A stretch of 64,000 bases of DNA from Trichomonas vaginalis G3 (lineage: Eukaryota; Parabasalia; Trichomonadida; Trichomonadidae). Made by a program: the position numbers and the translations under genes. Below the pieces are notes generated by a model. It ran no database searches and had not been told where the DNA came from. It saw only the letters and a list, made by a program, of their open reading frames with translations. This document shows positions 28,214-38,478 of the stretch, piece after piece (positions within the stretch are counted from its first letter, which is position 1; each line of letters starts with the position of its first letter). Location of the stretch: the NCBI RefSeq assembly GCF_026262505.1, contig NC_067206.1, forward strand, positions 21,343,896-21,407,895. The letters run 5' to 3'.

Positions 28214-28317
28214 AAAATGTGATGCAAAAACAAGCATTTTATGAGCTTACTAAGGCGTTATGAATGAATTCAAAGGTATTTACATACATCCTGACCTCGT
28301 TCATTTTGTTGTTGAAT

Positions 28318-28440
28318 TCAGCAAAAATAATGTTTACGTTAATGTTTTCACTGTTACCATGTTACCATGTGCTACCAGGTTAATTAACTTCTCTTAAAAT
28401 TACTGACAACATGACATTTAGACAACAGTCCAGGAAATAA
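28318..28440. repeat. iteron module (GGTAGC type), left arm 1
   Basis: It contains GTTACCATGTTACCATG, then GCTACCAGGTTAATTAAC, TTCTCTTAAAATTACTG and ACAACATGACATTTAGACAA. On the reverse strand this gives spaced direct repeats GGTAGC / GGTAAC / GGTAAC next to the palindrome TTAATTAA. The module recurs at about 29,032-29,158 and 31,459-31,566 in B and, with GGTGAC in place of GGTAGC, many times in element C. Confidence 0.75.
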
Positions 28441-28606
28441 ACTTCATCGTATATGCTTTGTCATGACTTCTTCGTATATGTTTTGTCATGACTTCTTCGT
28501 ATATGCTTTGTCAAGGTTTCATCGTAAATGTTTTGTCATGACTTCATCGTATATGCTTTGTCAAGGTTTCATCGTATATGCTTTGTCATGACTTCTTCAT
28601 CATAAT
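28441..28606. repeat. 25-bp repeat array, short block (left arm)
   Basis: About six units of the CGTATATGCTTTGTCATGA variant between an iteron module and an operator-like palindrome (28,643-28,656). Mirrored by about 31,128-31,459. Confidence 0.8.
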
Positions 28607-28678
28607 GAGCGTAAATGACCCAAAATAATGTTTATGTTAGAATGTTAGATCTAACACGTTTTCTAACCCGATAACTAA

Positions 28679-29031
28679 CCTGTTGAATTTTCATACGGAA
28701 TCTCTTCTCTCGGTTTTCCGAGGGAAGCAATCATATGAGGAAATTCTTCTAAAAGTTCTTTTGTCTGTTGGTTTTCAAACCAATGATATGCTTGCTTTGT
28801 AGAACGAAGAGTATTATAAGGCATTTTGTGAAGAATATAGCAATCGCCGGAATTCAGACGGTTGTTTTTTATACAAAATTCACGCAGGAAAATTCTTGAG
28901 TTTTGGTTGAAAGAATACGGTCGAGCCAAAAGTGGCTCAACCTCAAAACAAACATTTTGTGAGCTTACTAAGGCGTTATGAATGAATTCAAAGGTATTTA
29001 CATACATCCTGACCTCGTTCATTTTGTTGTT
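28679..29031. pseudogene. composite of KilA-N gene fragments (A type and C type), left arm
   Basis: The minus strand of about 28,679-28,822 matches the KilA-N gene of element A (STKQAYHWFENQQTKELLEE, then FPHMIASLGKPREEIPY; compare 10,830-10,960). The plus strand of about 28,840-29,031 matches the KilA-N gene of element C (ILEFW, AKSGSTSKQ-like and NEFKGIYIHPDLVHFV regions). The two are fused head to head. A near-identical composite is in the right arm (30,719-31,074). It is broken in the sense strand. The open antisense frame is not taken as a gene. Confidence 0.7.
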
Positions 29032-29158
29032 GAATTCAGCAAAAATAATGTTTACGTTAATGTTTTCACTGTTACCATGTTACCATGTGCTACCAGGTTA
29101 ATTAACTTCTCTTAAAATTACTGACAACATGACATTTAGACAACAGTCCAGGAAATAA
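29032..29158. repeat. iteron module (GGTAGC type), left arm 2
   Basis: Same sequence as 28,318-28,440, beginning AATTCAGCAAAAATAATG and ending ACAACAGTCCAGGAAATAAA. It is followed by two 25-bp units and then by the triple module at 29,240-29,645. Confidence 0.75.
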
Positions 29159-29239
29159 ACTTCATCGTATATGCTTTGTCATGACTTCATCGTATATGCT
29201 TTGTCATGACTTCTTCGTAATGAGTGTAAATGACCCAAA

Positions 29240-29645
29240 AATAATGTTTACGTTAATGTTTTCAGGTTATTCAATAATTAATTATTTTTGAAGAACTGAA
29301 GGTGCTACCATGTTACCATGTGCTACCAGGTTAATTAACTTCTCTGAAAAAGTGTGACAACATGACATTTAGACAACACAGCAGGATTAATGAGGAAGGT
29401 ATTTATGAATTATTTTTGAAGAACTGAAGGTGCTACCATGTTACCATGTGCTACCAGGTTAATTAACTTCTCTGAAAAAGTGTGACAACATGACATTTAG
29501 ACAACACAGCAGGATTAATGAGGAAGGTATTTATGAATTATTTTTGAAGAACTGAAGGTGCTACCATGTTACCATGTGCTACCAGGTTAATTAACTTCTC
29601 TGAAAAAGTGTGACAACATGACATTTAGACAACACAGCAGGAAAT
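29240..29645. repeat. three tandem iteron-hairpin modules (left arm 3-5)
   Basis: The first unit starts GTTTACGTTAATGTTTTCAG and has the hairpin GTTATTCAA...TTTGAAGAAC. All three then run GGTGCTACCATG, TTACCATGTGCTACCAGG, TTAATTAACTTCTCTGAAAA, ACAACATGACATTTAGACAA. Units 2 and 3 begin with TATTTATGAATTATTTTTG after CAGGATTAATGAGGAAGG. The triple block has no mirror copy in the right arm. The same layout occurs in element C at 59,574-60,980 and 63,375-63,900. Confidence 0.8.
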
Positions 29646-30068
29646 AAACTTCTTCGTATATGCTTTGTCAAACATAAACGTATATGTTTTGTCAAACATG
29701 AACGTAAATGTTTTGTCATGACTTCATCGTATATGTTTTGTCAAACATGAACGTAAATGTTTTGTCAAGACTTCTTCGTAAATGTTTTGTCATGATTTCT
29801 TCGTAAATGTTTTGTCAAACATGAACGTAAGTGTTTTGTCATGACTTCATCGTATATGTTTTATCATGATTTCATCGTATATGTTTTATCATGATTTCAT
29901 CGAAACTAAACGTATATGCTTTGTCATGATTTCATCGTAAATGTTTTGTCAAACATGAACGTAAATGTTTTGTCATGACTTCATCGTATATGTTTTATCA
30001 TGATTTCATCGTATATGTTTTGTCATGATTTCTTCATCGTATATGTTTTGTCATGATTTCATCGTAAT
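29646..30068. repeat. 25-bp repeat array, inner left block
   Basis: About 17 units of the CGTAAATGTTTTGTCATGA family. Many carry TTTGTCAAACATGAA in place of the TCATGA core. The block runs up to an operator-like palindrome (30,106-30,119) beside the centre of the element. Confidence 0.85.
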
Positions 30069-30169
30069 GAGTGTAAATGACCCAAAAATAATGTTTATGT
30101 TAGAATGTTAGATCTAACACCTTTTCTAACATGTTTTCTAACATGGAGGATTTCATTAGATATACACAT

Positions 30170-30317
30170 TCTTCCTTCATTTCATTCTATACACAATTTA
30201 CATCATAGACGATTTAATAGATATAATACTTTACTGTTTCATCTGATATAAACATTATTTGGTGAAAATATCCTAAAAATATTTGATGGACTTTAACTAA
30301 AATAATGTTTAGGGTAG
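30170..30317. other. centre of the element B palindrome
   Basis: The arms meet at TAGATATACACAT (30,157-30,169) and its complement ATGTGTATATCTA (30,318-30,330). The 148 bases between are AT-rich and not self-complementary as a whole (TTCCTTCATTTCATTCTATA at the start, AATAATGTTTAGGG at the end). No gene. This is the only single-copy part of the element apart from reshuffled repeats, and so the point where an inverted duplication or dimer fusion took place. Confidence 0.8.
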
Positions 30318-30718
30318 ATGTGTATATCTAATGAAATCCTCCATGTTAGAAAACATGTTAGAAAAGGTGTTAGATCTAACATTCTAACATAAACATTATT
30401 TTTGGGTCATTTACACTCATTACGATGAAATCATGACAAAACATATACGATGAAGTCATGACAAAACATTTACGTTCATGTTTGACAAAGCATATACGAA
30501 GAAGTTTGACAAAGCATATACGAAGAAGTTTGACAAAGCATATACGTTTAGTTTCGATGAAATCATGACAAAACATATACGATGAAGTTTATTTCCTGGA
30601 CTGTTGTCAAAATGTCATGTTGTCAGTAATTTTAAGAGAAGTTAATTAACCTGGTGACATGGTGACGTAGTGACACCTAAAAACCATCTACCCTAAACAT
30701 TATTTTTGCTGAATTCAG
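30318..30718. repeat. inner right arm: operator palindrome, 25-bp units and iteron module variant
   Basis: It holds the TGTTAGATCTAACA palindrome (30,368-30,381), about seven units of the 25-bp repeat in reverse orientation, and an iteron module at about 30,590-30,690. In that module the repeats read GGTGAC / GGTGAC / GTGACACC (CCTGGTGACATGGTGACG), that is, the C type rather than the GGTAGC type of the other B modules. Confidence 0.75.
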
Positions 30719-31074
30719 CAACAAAATGAACGAGGTCAGGATGTATGTAAATACCTTTGAATTCATTCATAACGCCTTAGTAAGCTCACAAAATGTTTGT
30801 TTTGAGGTTGAGCCACTTTTGGCTCGACCGTATTCTTTCAACCAAAACTCAAGAATTTTCCTGCGTGAATTTTGTATAAAAAACAACCGTCTGAATTCCG
30901 GCGATTGCTATATTCTTCACAAAATGCCTTATAATACTCTTCGTTCTACAAAGCAAGCATATTATTGGTTTGAAAACCAACAGACAAAAGAACTTTTAGA
31001 AGAATTTCCTCATATGATTGCTTCCCTCGGAAAACCGAGAGAAGAGATTCCGTATGAAAATTCAACAGGTTAGT
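30719..31074. pseudogene. composite of KilA-N gene fragments (C type and A type), right arm
   Basis: Inverted counterpart of 28,679-29,031. The C-type part lies on the minus strand (about 30,719-30,910) and the A-type part on the plus strand (about 30,930-31,068: STKQAYYWFENQQTKELLEE, then GKPREEIPY). Broken fragment, not a gene. Confidence 0.7.
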
Positions 31075-31683
31075 TATCGGGTTAGAAAACGTGTTAGATC
31101 TAACATTCTAACATAAACATTATTTTGGGTCATTTACGCTCATTATGATGAAGAAGTCATGACAAAGCATATACGATGAAACCTTGACAAAGCATATACG
31201 ATGAAGTCATGACAAAACATTTACGATGAAACCTTGACAAAGCATATACGAAGAAGGCATGACAAAACATTTACGTTCATTACGATGAAGAAGTCATGAC
31301 AAAGCATATACGATGAGGTCATGACAAAACATTTACGTTCATTACGATGAAGAAGTCATGACAAAGCATATACGATGAGGTCATGACAAAACATTTACGA
31401 TGAGGTCATGACAAAACATATACGAAGAAGTCATGACAAAGCATATACGATGAAGTTTATTTCCTGGACTGTTGTCTAAATGTCATGTTGTCAGTAATTT
31501 TAAGAGAAGTTAATTAACCTGGTAGCACATGGTAACATGGTAACAGTGAAAACATTAACGTAAACATTATTTTTGCTGAATTCAGCAACAAAATGAACGA
31601 GGTCAGGATGTATGTAAATACCTTTGAATTCATTCATAACGCCTTAGTAAGCTCATAAAATGCTTGTTTTTGCATCACATTTT
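31075..31683. repeat. right arm: operator palindrome, 25-bp units, iteron module and KilA-N scrap
   Basis: TGTTAGATCTAACA at 31,092-31,105, then about 13 reverse-oriented 25-bp units (31,128-31,459), then the GGTAGC-type iteron module (31,459-31,566). A C-type KilA-N scrap of about 80 bases (AAATGAACGAGGTCAGGATG onward) follows, up to the palindrome at 31,684. Confidence 0.75.
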
Positions 31684-31709
31684 GACTAAGTGAAGATCTT
31701 CACTTCGTC
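31684..31709. promoter_or_regulatory. 26-bp palindrome GAAGTGAAGATCTTCACTT (right arm 1)
   Basis: GACTAAGTGAAGA against TCTTCACTTCGTC, the inverted counterpart of 28,188-28,213. It is preceded by TTTTTGCATCACATTTT, the complement of the conserved flank. Confidence 0.65.
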
Positions 31710-32290
31710 AAAAATGTTTTGCATTCTCTACTGTATCTTCGAGTTCTTCTTCATCTAACTTCTCATGAACTTTCTTGTCTATGGAGTCCATAATATCTTT
31801 GACATAAAATGCATACTTTACAGAGCACCATTCAGCAACAAAATGAACGAGGTCAGGATGTATGTAAATACCTTTGAATTCATTCATAACGCCTTAGTAA
31901 GCTCACAAAATGTTTGTTTTTGCATCACATTTTGACTAAGTGAAGATCTTCACTTCGTCAAAAATGTTTTGCATTCTCTACTGTATCTTCGAGTTCTTCT
32001 TCATCTAACTTCTCATGAACTTTCTTGTCTATGGAGTCCATAATATCTTTGACATAAAATGCATACTTTACAGAGCACCATTCAGCAACAAAATGAACGA
32101 GGTCAGGATGTATGTAAATACCTTTGAATTCATTCATAACGCCTTAGTAAGCTCACAAAATGTTTGTTTTGAGGTTGAGCCACTTTTGGCTCGACCGTAT
32201 TCTTTCAACCAAAACTCAAGAATTTTCCTGCGTGAATTTTGTATAAAAAGCAACCGTCTGAATTCCGGCGGTTGTTATATTCTTCACAAA
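31710..32290 (-). pseudogene. two tandem KilA-N gene fragments (element C type), right arm
   Basis: Minus-strand sequence equal to codons about 75-155 of element C's KilA-N gene (NEFKGIYIHPDLVHF to EEELEDTVENAKH) occurs at about 31,710-31,900. It recurs at about 31,958-32,285, where the more upstream part (AKSGSTS region) is included. Between them is a second copy of the 26-bp palindrome (31,934-31,959). The left arm has this segment only once, so this is an extra tandem duplication. Broken; not genes. Confidence 0.7.
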
Positions 32291-33925
32291 ACATTTACGA
32301 TGAGGTCATGACAAAACATTTACGATGAGGTCATGACAAAACATATACGATGAGGTCATAACAAAACATTTACGATGAGGTCATGACAAAACATTTACGT
32401 TTAAGTTCCATGAGGTCATAACAAAACATTTACGTTTAAGTTCCATGAGGTCATAACAAAACATTTACGATGAGGTCATGACAAAACATTTACGATGAGG
32501 TCATGACAAAACATATACGTTTAAGTTCCATGAGGTCATGACAAAACATTTACGTTTAAGTTCCATGAGGTCATAACAAAACATTTACGTTTAAGTTCCA
32601 TGAGGTCATAACAAAACATTTACGATGAGGTCATGACAAAACATTTACGATGAGGTCATGACAAAACATATACGTTTAAGTTCCATGAGGTCATGACAAA
32701 ACATTTACGTTTAAGTTCCATGAGGTCATGTTAGAAAACATGTTAGAAAAGGTGTTAGATCTAACATTCTAACATAAACATTATTTTTGGGTCATTTACA
32801 CTCATTACGATGAGGTCATAACAAAACATTTACGTTTAAGTTCCATGAGGTCATAACAAAACATTTACGATGAGGTCATGACAAAACATTTACGATGAGG
32901 TCATGACAAAACATATACGAAGAAACCTTGACAAAGCATATACGATGAAGAAATCATGACAAAACATTTACGATGAGGTCATGACAAAACATATACGTTT
33001 AAGTTCCATGAGGTCATAACAAAACATTTACGTTTAAGTTCCATGAGGTCATGACAAAACATATACGTTTAAGTTCCATGAGGTCATAACAAAACATTTA
33101 CGATGAGGTCATGTTAGAAAACATGTTAGAAAAGGTGTTAGATCTAACATTCTAACATAAACATTATTTTTGGATCATTTACACTCATTACGAAGAAGTT
33201 TTGACAAAACATTAACGATGAAATCATGACAAAACATTTACGATGAAGTTTTGACAAAACATTTACGAAGAAGTTTTGACAAAACATTTACGATGAAATC
33301 ATGACAAAACATTTACGATGAGGTCATGACAAAACATGTACGATGAAATCATGACAAAACATTTACGATGAAATCATGACAAAACATGTACGATGAAGTT
33401 TTGACAAAACATTTACGAAGAAGTTTTGACAAAACATTAACGATGAAATCATGACAAAACATTTACGATGAAATCATGACAAAACATTAACGATGAAATC
33501 ATGACAAAACATTTACGATGAAATCATGACAAAACATGTACGATGAAGTTTTGACAAAACATTTACGATGAAATCATGACAAAACATTTACGATGAGGTC
33601 ATGACAAAACATGTACGATGAAATCATGACAAAACATTTACGATGAAATCATGACAAAACATTTACGATGAGGTCATGACAAAACATTTACGATGAGGTC
33701 ATGACAAAACATTTACGAAGAAACCTTGACAAAGCATATACGATGAAGAAATCATGACAAAACATTTACGATGAAGAAATCATGACAAAACATATACGAT
33801 GAATTCATGACAAAACATATACGAAGAAGTCATGACAAAACATTTACGAAGAAGTTTTGACAAAGCATATACGATGAATTCATGACAAAACATTTACGAC
33901 GAAGTCATAACAAAACATTTATGTT
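32288..33925. repeat. 25-bp tandem repeat array, right arm
   Basis: About 60 units in reverse orientation (read as TCATGACAAAACATTTACG), interrupted by two operator-like palindromes (32,753-32,766 and 33,136-33,149), each followed by ATAAACATTATTTTTGG. The spacer TTTAAGTTCCATGAGGTCA is frequent in the inner part. Larger than the left-arm array. Confidence 0.9.
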
Positions 33926-33993
33926 ATACAGTAATGTTAGTCATGAATGTTTGTCCTAAGTGTTGGCGTTAGTGTTGAAAAATAATGTTTGTC

Positions 33994-34698
33994 CTACATG
34001 AAGCCGTACAAGCGTTTGAATTTGTTTATGCATAAAATTACTCTCTTGTTTTCTGTATCTATCATACAAACATAAGCATCACCTGTTTTTGTAAAGTTTA
34101 TATGAAGTTTTCGATAGTTAAGACCTGTATAATAATAGAATGCGTCCTCATTCTCAACATAGTAGTAGAACTCAAACGAATGCTTACCATAATCTGTTAT
34201 TTCAACAGCTTCGTCAGATATTTCATCAACGAACTCATAAACTATATCGCCATACTTGCTTTTATTTCTATTGTTTTCAGATCTAGAACACCAACGAAGG
34301 TTTGAGATTCTGTTGTCCGTTCTATCATGATTTATATGGTCTATTTCTTTCAAATTGTTTGGATTTTCAATCCACTGTTCTGCAATAATTCTATGCTTTA
34401 AATGCGTTTTGTTGTTTAAACTAAGCTCAATATAACCATGATTATTTAAGCATTCACTCTTAATATGTTTGTTTTTCTTTCGACGAATAGTAAAAGGATA
34501 TGTCGTACAAATCTCATAATCTTCATGATTTCTCAATGTTTCCCATTGAGTTTGTTCCCCACTAACGTTCTCATTGACGTCCTCAATATCTTCTTCCTCA
34601 CTGAACTCGTCAATATTTTCACTAGCTCCTTCTGTAATGTTTTCATCGGCATTGTCATTGACTTCTTCTGTAATGTTAGATGTTGTTGTTTCGCTCAT
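33994..34698 (-). CDS. HNH endonuclease of element B, right-arm copy
   Basis: 234 residues that look whole. An acidic N-terminal extension (residues 1-48; ENIDEFSEEEDIEDVNENVS) is absent from A's HNH. Then come NUMOD4-like QWETLRNHEDYEICTTYPFT, HNH core LKHRIIAEQWIENPNNLKEI, DHINHDRTDNRISNLRWCSR and ENNRN, and the C-terminal accessory domain (VEITDYGKHSFEFYYYVENE to INKFKRLYGFM). It is homing-type, so it may cut related elements or allelic sites. It is divergent from the primase frame at 34,798. The left-arm copy is broken. Confidence 0.8.
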   Translation of the reverse strand: MSETTTSNITEEVNDNADENITEGASENIDEFSEEEDIEDVNENVSGEQTQWETLRNHEDYEICTTYPFTIRRKKNKHIKSECLNNHGYIELSLNNKTHLKHRIIAEQWIENPNNLKEIDHINHDRTDNRISNLRWCSRSENNRNKSKYGDIVYEFVDEISDEAVEITDYGKHSFEFYYYVENEDAFYYYTGLNYRKLHINFTKTGDAYVCMIDTENKRVILCINKFKRLYGFM

Positions 34699-34797
34699 GT
34701 TCTTTCACTAATGTTAAAAGTTATGTTGTACGAATTTTGAACAGAATTTAGAGCAGTTATGAAACAATGAAGTATTTTTAAGCTATTGAAAGGAACT

Positions 34798-35538
34798 ATG
34801 AGAGTGAAGTACATGACAGCAATGACAAAAGGAACTAATATCAAACCTAATGAAATCGCTCACGAGGACATAGAGCTTAACAAGTACTTTGTGGAGTATC
34901 TTATAAGTGAAGAGTATGTAAGACCTTACTTCATGTTTGACAGCATGAATGAGGATGTTATTTCATGGTTAAAGAATATAAGCAATGTTTTCGGTAAGTA
35001 CGTCATAGATGACAAAGGTCTTGTTGTATTTTATGAGACAGCAATACGAACACAGGAACTAATGGATATTATGCACTCAACAGCAAAGAAAGGATTTAGT
35101 ACTATTGGCATGAATGAACATTGCAGGAATGACATATACAACCTATGCTCACGAAAGCCTTACACAAAAGCAATACAAATGATAGAACATAAGTGTCTAA
35201 GGTCAGCAAATGAAATCATTACTGTCAGTGGTTATGAAAGAACTGTTAGCAAAGATGAGTGGAAACAGCTATTCATATTAAGGAAGGACGTTGCTGAACT
35301 AGTTAAACCTGTTGCACAAACATTGTTTCAGATAAGACCAGCAATGACTAAGAACCCTTTGACCTTAGTCAATGAGACCATAGAGGTTGAAGATAATGAC
35401 ATGAAAGAACTAGGAATGAATGAGAGAAGTTGTGAAGGATGTTTGAGTCAAAACACATGGTTCTTCAGAGCTGTTAAGAAACTTAGTAAAGAACGACAGA
35501 AATATTTTATAGAGAAGTATTGCAAAGGATGTAAATGA
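34798..35538 (+). pseudogene. primase part of element B, right-arm copy (broken)
   Basis: Same protein as 24,892-25,719: RPYFMFDSMNEDVISWLKNI, VVFYETAIRTQELMDIMHST and the Cys-rich SCEGCLSQNTW segment. The copy is broken (about one break). Sequence outside the break is nearly identical to the left arm. Confidence 0.65.
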
Positions 35539-35675
35539 ATTGCTTGAAATAGAACTTAGAGACACTTTCACACTAAAGGACTTGAGAAAAATAAGTACAT
35601 GAGTGAAGAGGTATTGACATAGTTAGTGTTATAAATGACTTAAGAAGATGTGTTGTCGTTATTGACGGAGCACGT

Positions 35676-37605
35676 ATGACATATCTAGTGAAAGATTATG
35701 ATGGAATACGAGACACAACAACACTTGTGTCAGTAGATAGCAAGGAATTCAATAAGCTCATGAAGAGTGTTTATGTAGGACGTATTGAGGAGAAGGATGT
35801 GAACGCACTGATGATTTATGAAGCGGGTCAGAACAAGAACTATCTTATGAAGTCAGGCATGAGATTCTTTGACGAAAGAGATGACATTTACAGCTATTTC
35901 AGAGGATATGAGTATGAGGTACTGAATGAAGTAGATGAAAGCGTTATTGAAGGATATTTGAAACATGTTCACGATGTCATATGTAATGAGGATGAAGAGC
36001 TTTATGAGTATGTTTTGAACTGGTTCGCCTACATCGTTCAAAATCCTTGTGGAAAGACTGGAACAGTACTTTTGTTAATAGGAAAGCAAGGAACTGGTAA
36101 GAATGTACTTAGTAATGTTCTATGCGAGCTCATTAGCAAGTACGCCAACAATAATATAACGGCAATAGAGAATGTGGTTGGTAGATTCAATGCTGCTATT
36201 GAGAACATGAAGCTCATCGTATGCAATGAACTAAGCTCATGCGATACGTCTAAGGTCATGAACCACGACGCACTAAAGTCAATAGTAACAGAGACTCAGT
36301 TGGACTTAAATCAGAAGTGTCAGCCAGTAAGAAAGATAGAGAATGTTTGTAATATCATCATGATATCTAACAACTTCAACTCAGTAAAGATTGACAAAGA
36401 CGACAGAAGATTTGTTGTCATTGACGTAAGCAGCAGATACAAAGGAAATTACGAATATTTCTCAAATCTCATTGAAAGCTTTAATGAAGAGTTTTATTCA
36501 AACTTACTGACGTACTTCATGAGGAAAGATTTAAGTGAATTTGATGTAAGGAAGATACCATTCACCAGGGCTAAACAAGAACTCATCGAAATGAACAAAA
36601 CACCTTACCAAATGTTTTACGAGGAGTTCTATGAAAAGTTTGTATCCGGATGGAATTGTACAGAGTGCTACAGAAGATATAAAGAATTTGCGAAGGAGAA
36701 TGAATTCTTTGCATGTAGTTCAAATGTATTTGGTGGCAAGATGAGAGAATTTGTGAAAAGAAGTAGAAAGCGAGACGGTTCTGCAAGAAGTTATATTTAC
36801 GAAGCAAGTATGATATTAGAAGGTCGTGGAAAGAAAGAAACAGTGAATTATGAGGAAGTGCTTGAAAAATTCATGGAGTACATGGGAAGCAATATAACAT
36901 ACAACAAAGACATATACAGTGAGTTTAAGTACTATTGTGAACAGCATGAGATTGAAGTAATGAGTAAAGGAGACTTTGAAACGCTTATGAAGACAGTGAG
37001 GAGGTCGTTCATGAGAACATGATGAAATAGTTCATGAGAACAGTGAGGAGGTCATACATGAGAACAGTGTGAAATAGTTCATGAGAACAGTGAGGAGGTC
37101 ATACATGAGAACAGTGTTGAAATAGTTCATGAGAACAGTGAGGAGGTCGTTCATGAGAACAGTGTTGAAATAGTTCATGAGAACAGTGAGGAGGTCGTTC
37201 ATGAGAACAATGATGAAATAGTTCATGAGAACAGTGAGGAGGTCGTTCATGAGAACAATGATGAAATAGTTCATGAGAACAGTGAGGAGGTCGTTCATGA
37301 GAAAGTGATGAAATAGTTCATGAGAACAGTGAGGAGGTCATACATGAGAACAGTGTTGAAATAGTTCATGATGTCGTTCGTGAAGAAGCCATTGCAACAA
37401 AGAATGAGATAAAGGATTTCATAGAACTTAACAAGGAGGAGTTTAAAGAAGGCTATGAAGTGAAAAGATGTGAAGAAGATTTCTTGGCGTATTTGAAGAA
37501 AAAGAGACTAAAGCCAATGGCTCAAAATAAGTTTCAATCGATGTTTGAAAAGAAACGTTTGAGCTATGGTGGTGTAAGAAGCACATATTACTTTGTTAAG
37601 AAGTG
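35676..37605 (+). pseudogene. SF3 helicase of element B, right-arm copy (broken)
   Basis: The helicase core (Walker A GKQGTGKN, Walker B KLIVCNEL, motif C NIIMISNN) is open and almost identical to the left copy. The octapeptide repeat tract and the C-terminal domain (ending YGGVRSTYYFVKK-like near 37,605) are present, but the copy is broken in and around the repeat tract (about two to three breaks). The tract also has fewer units than the left arm, as expected of unstable tandem repeats. Confidence 0.75.
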
Positions 37606-38188
37606 AGGACATTTATTTTTGTCGTTAGTGTTGGAGTTTTGTATTTGTTGTTAGTGAGAGAATAAATTAAATCATGAACTTTGCCATGGTCTCTGTCCCT
37701 AGTAGTTTTCATTAAGTTCTGGAAATAATGAAAGTCATAAACTTTGCCATGGTCTCTGTCCCTAGTAGTTTTCATTATCTCACAGAGTTAATGAAAGTCA
37801 TACTTTCTATCAGATGAAGCATGTAGATGAATATAATGAAAGTTAGTGGGTTTGCCACGAGTTATGAATAAAATATTGGCATATTAGATGAGATAGCTGA
37901 TGAAACAGATGAAGATAAATTAAATCTTGGACTTTGCCACACTCTGTCCCTAGTTCCTCAAAATCCTTGACAACGTTGCTTAGAAATTTTGGTTCAAAAC
38001 CTCATCTGATTTTAATCTGTTATGCTACCTGTTAAGTTTCGCGAGATTATAAATGTCATGGAGTTATATAAAAAGGAGGGACAGCTAGGGACACTGGAAG
38101 TACTTGTAAGGCTATCTGTTAAGATTGCATGAAATACTAAAAAGTCATGAAATCCATTATCGCTGTGCTAGCTTCACCTTAGAGTAAA
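37606..38188. promoter_or_regulatory. non-coding region with CTAGGGACAGAG repeats (right arm)
   Basis: Inverted copy of 22,322-22,903: CTCTGTCCCTAG units at about 37,691, 37,752 and 37,946, and GGGACAGCTAGGGAC near 38,078. It separates the helicase from the small genes near the terminus. Confidence 0.5.
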
Positions 38189-38431
38189 ATGACGACTAAA
38201 GTCACTGAAGCAATGAAACAAAAGTTTTTGGTAGAATACATTAAATCAGGAACTATTCCAGAAGGTTTTTACATTCATACTATGAAGGATGGTAGAGTTC
38301 AGTTTAGAAAGATAAAACAACCATTAGACAGAGAAGGTATATTAAGGAAGATTAAACTTCATGAGGACAACATTGCTGAACTTAAGAAGAAGTTAGAAGA
38401 GTTGGAGAAAGCAGACGACAGTGAGGAATAA
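38189..38431 (+). CDS. element B 80-residue basic coiled-coil protein (right arm)
   Basis: Identical product to 22,079-22,321 (GFYIHT, then MKDGRVQFRKIKQPL and a C-terminal coiled coil). Both copies look whole, as do both copies of the next gene, unlike the larger genes of the arms. Confidence 0.6.
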   Translation: MTTKVTEAMKQKFLVEYIKSGTIPEGFYIHTMKDGRVQFRKIKQPLDREGILRKIKLHEDNIAELKKKLEELEKADDSEE

Positions 38432-38478
38432 AATATTTCATTAGTTTTATTTTTACTGAAAATTTTTATTTGGATGTA

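Noticed and set aside
27836-32311. Open frames of 98-115 codons starting MNEVRMYVNTFEFIHN in the centre of B
   Set aside because: They are the antisense of KilA-N gene fragments, which the sense strand matches well. No promoter-like block precedes them.
26588-33925. CRISPR-like array of short repeats
   Set aside because: The repeats follow each other directly with no unique spacers of constant length, there are no cas genes, and the sequence is eukaryotic.
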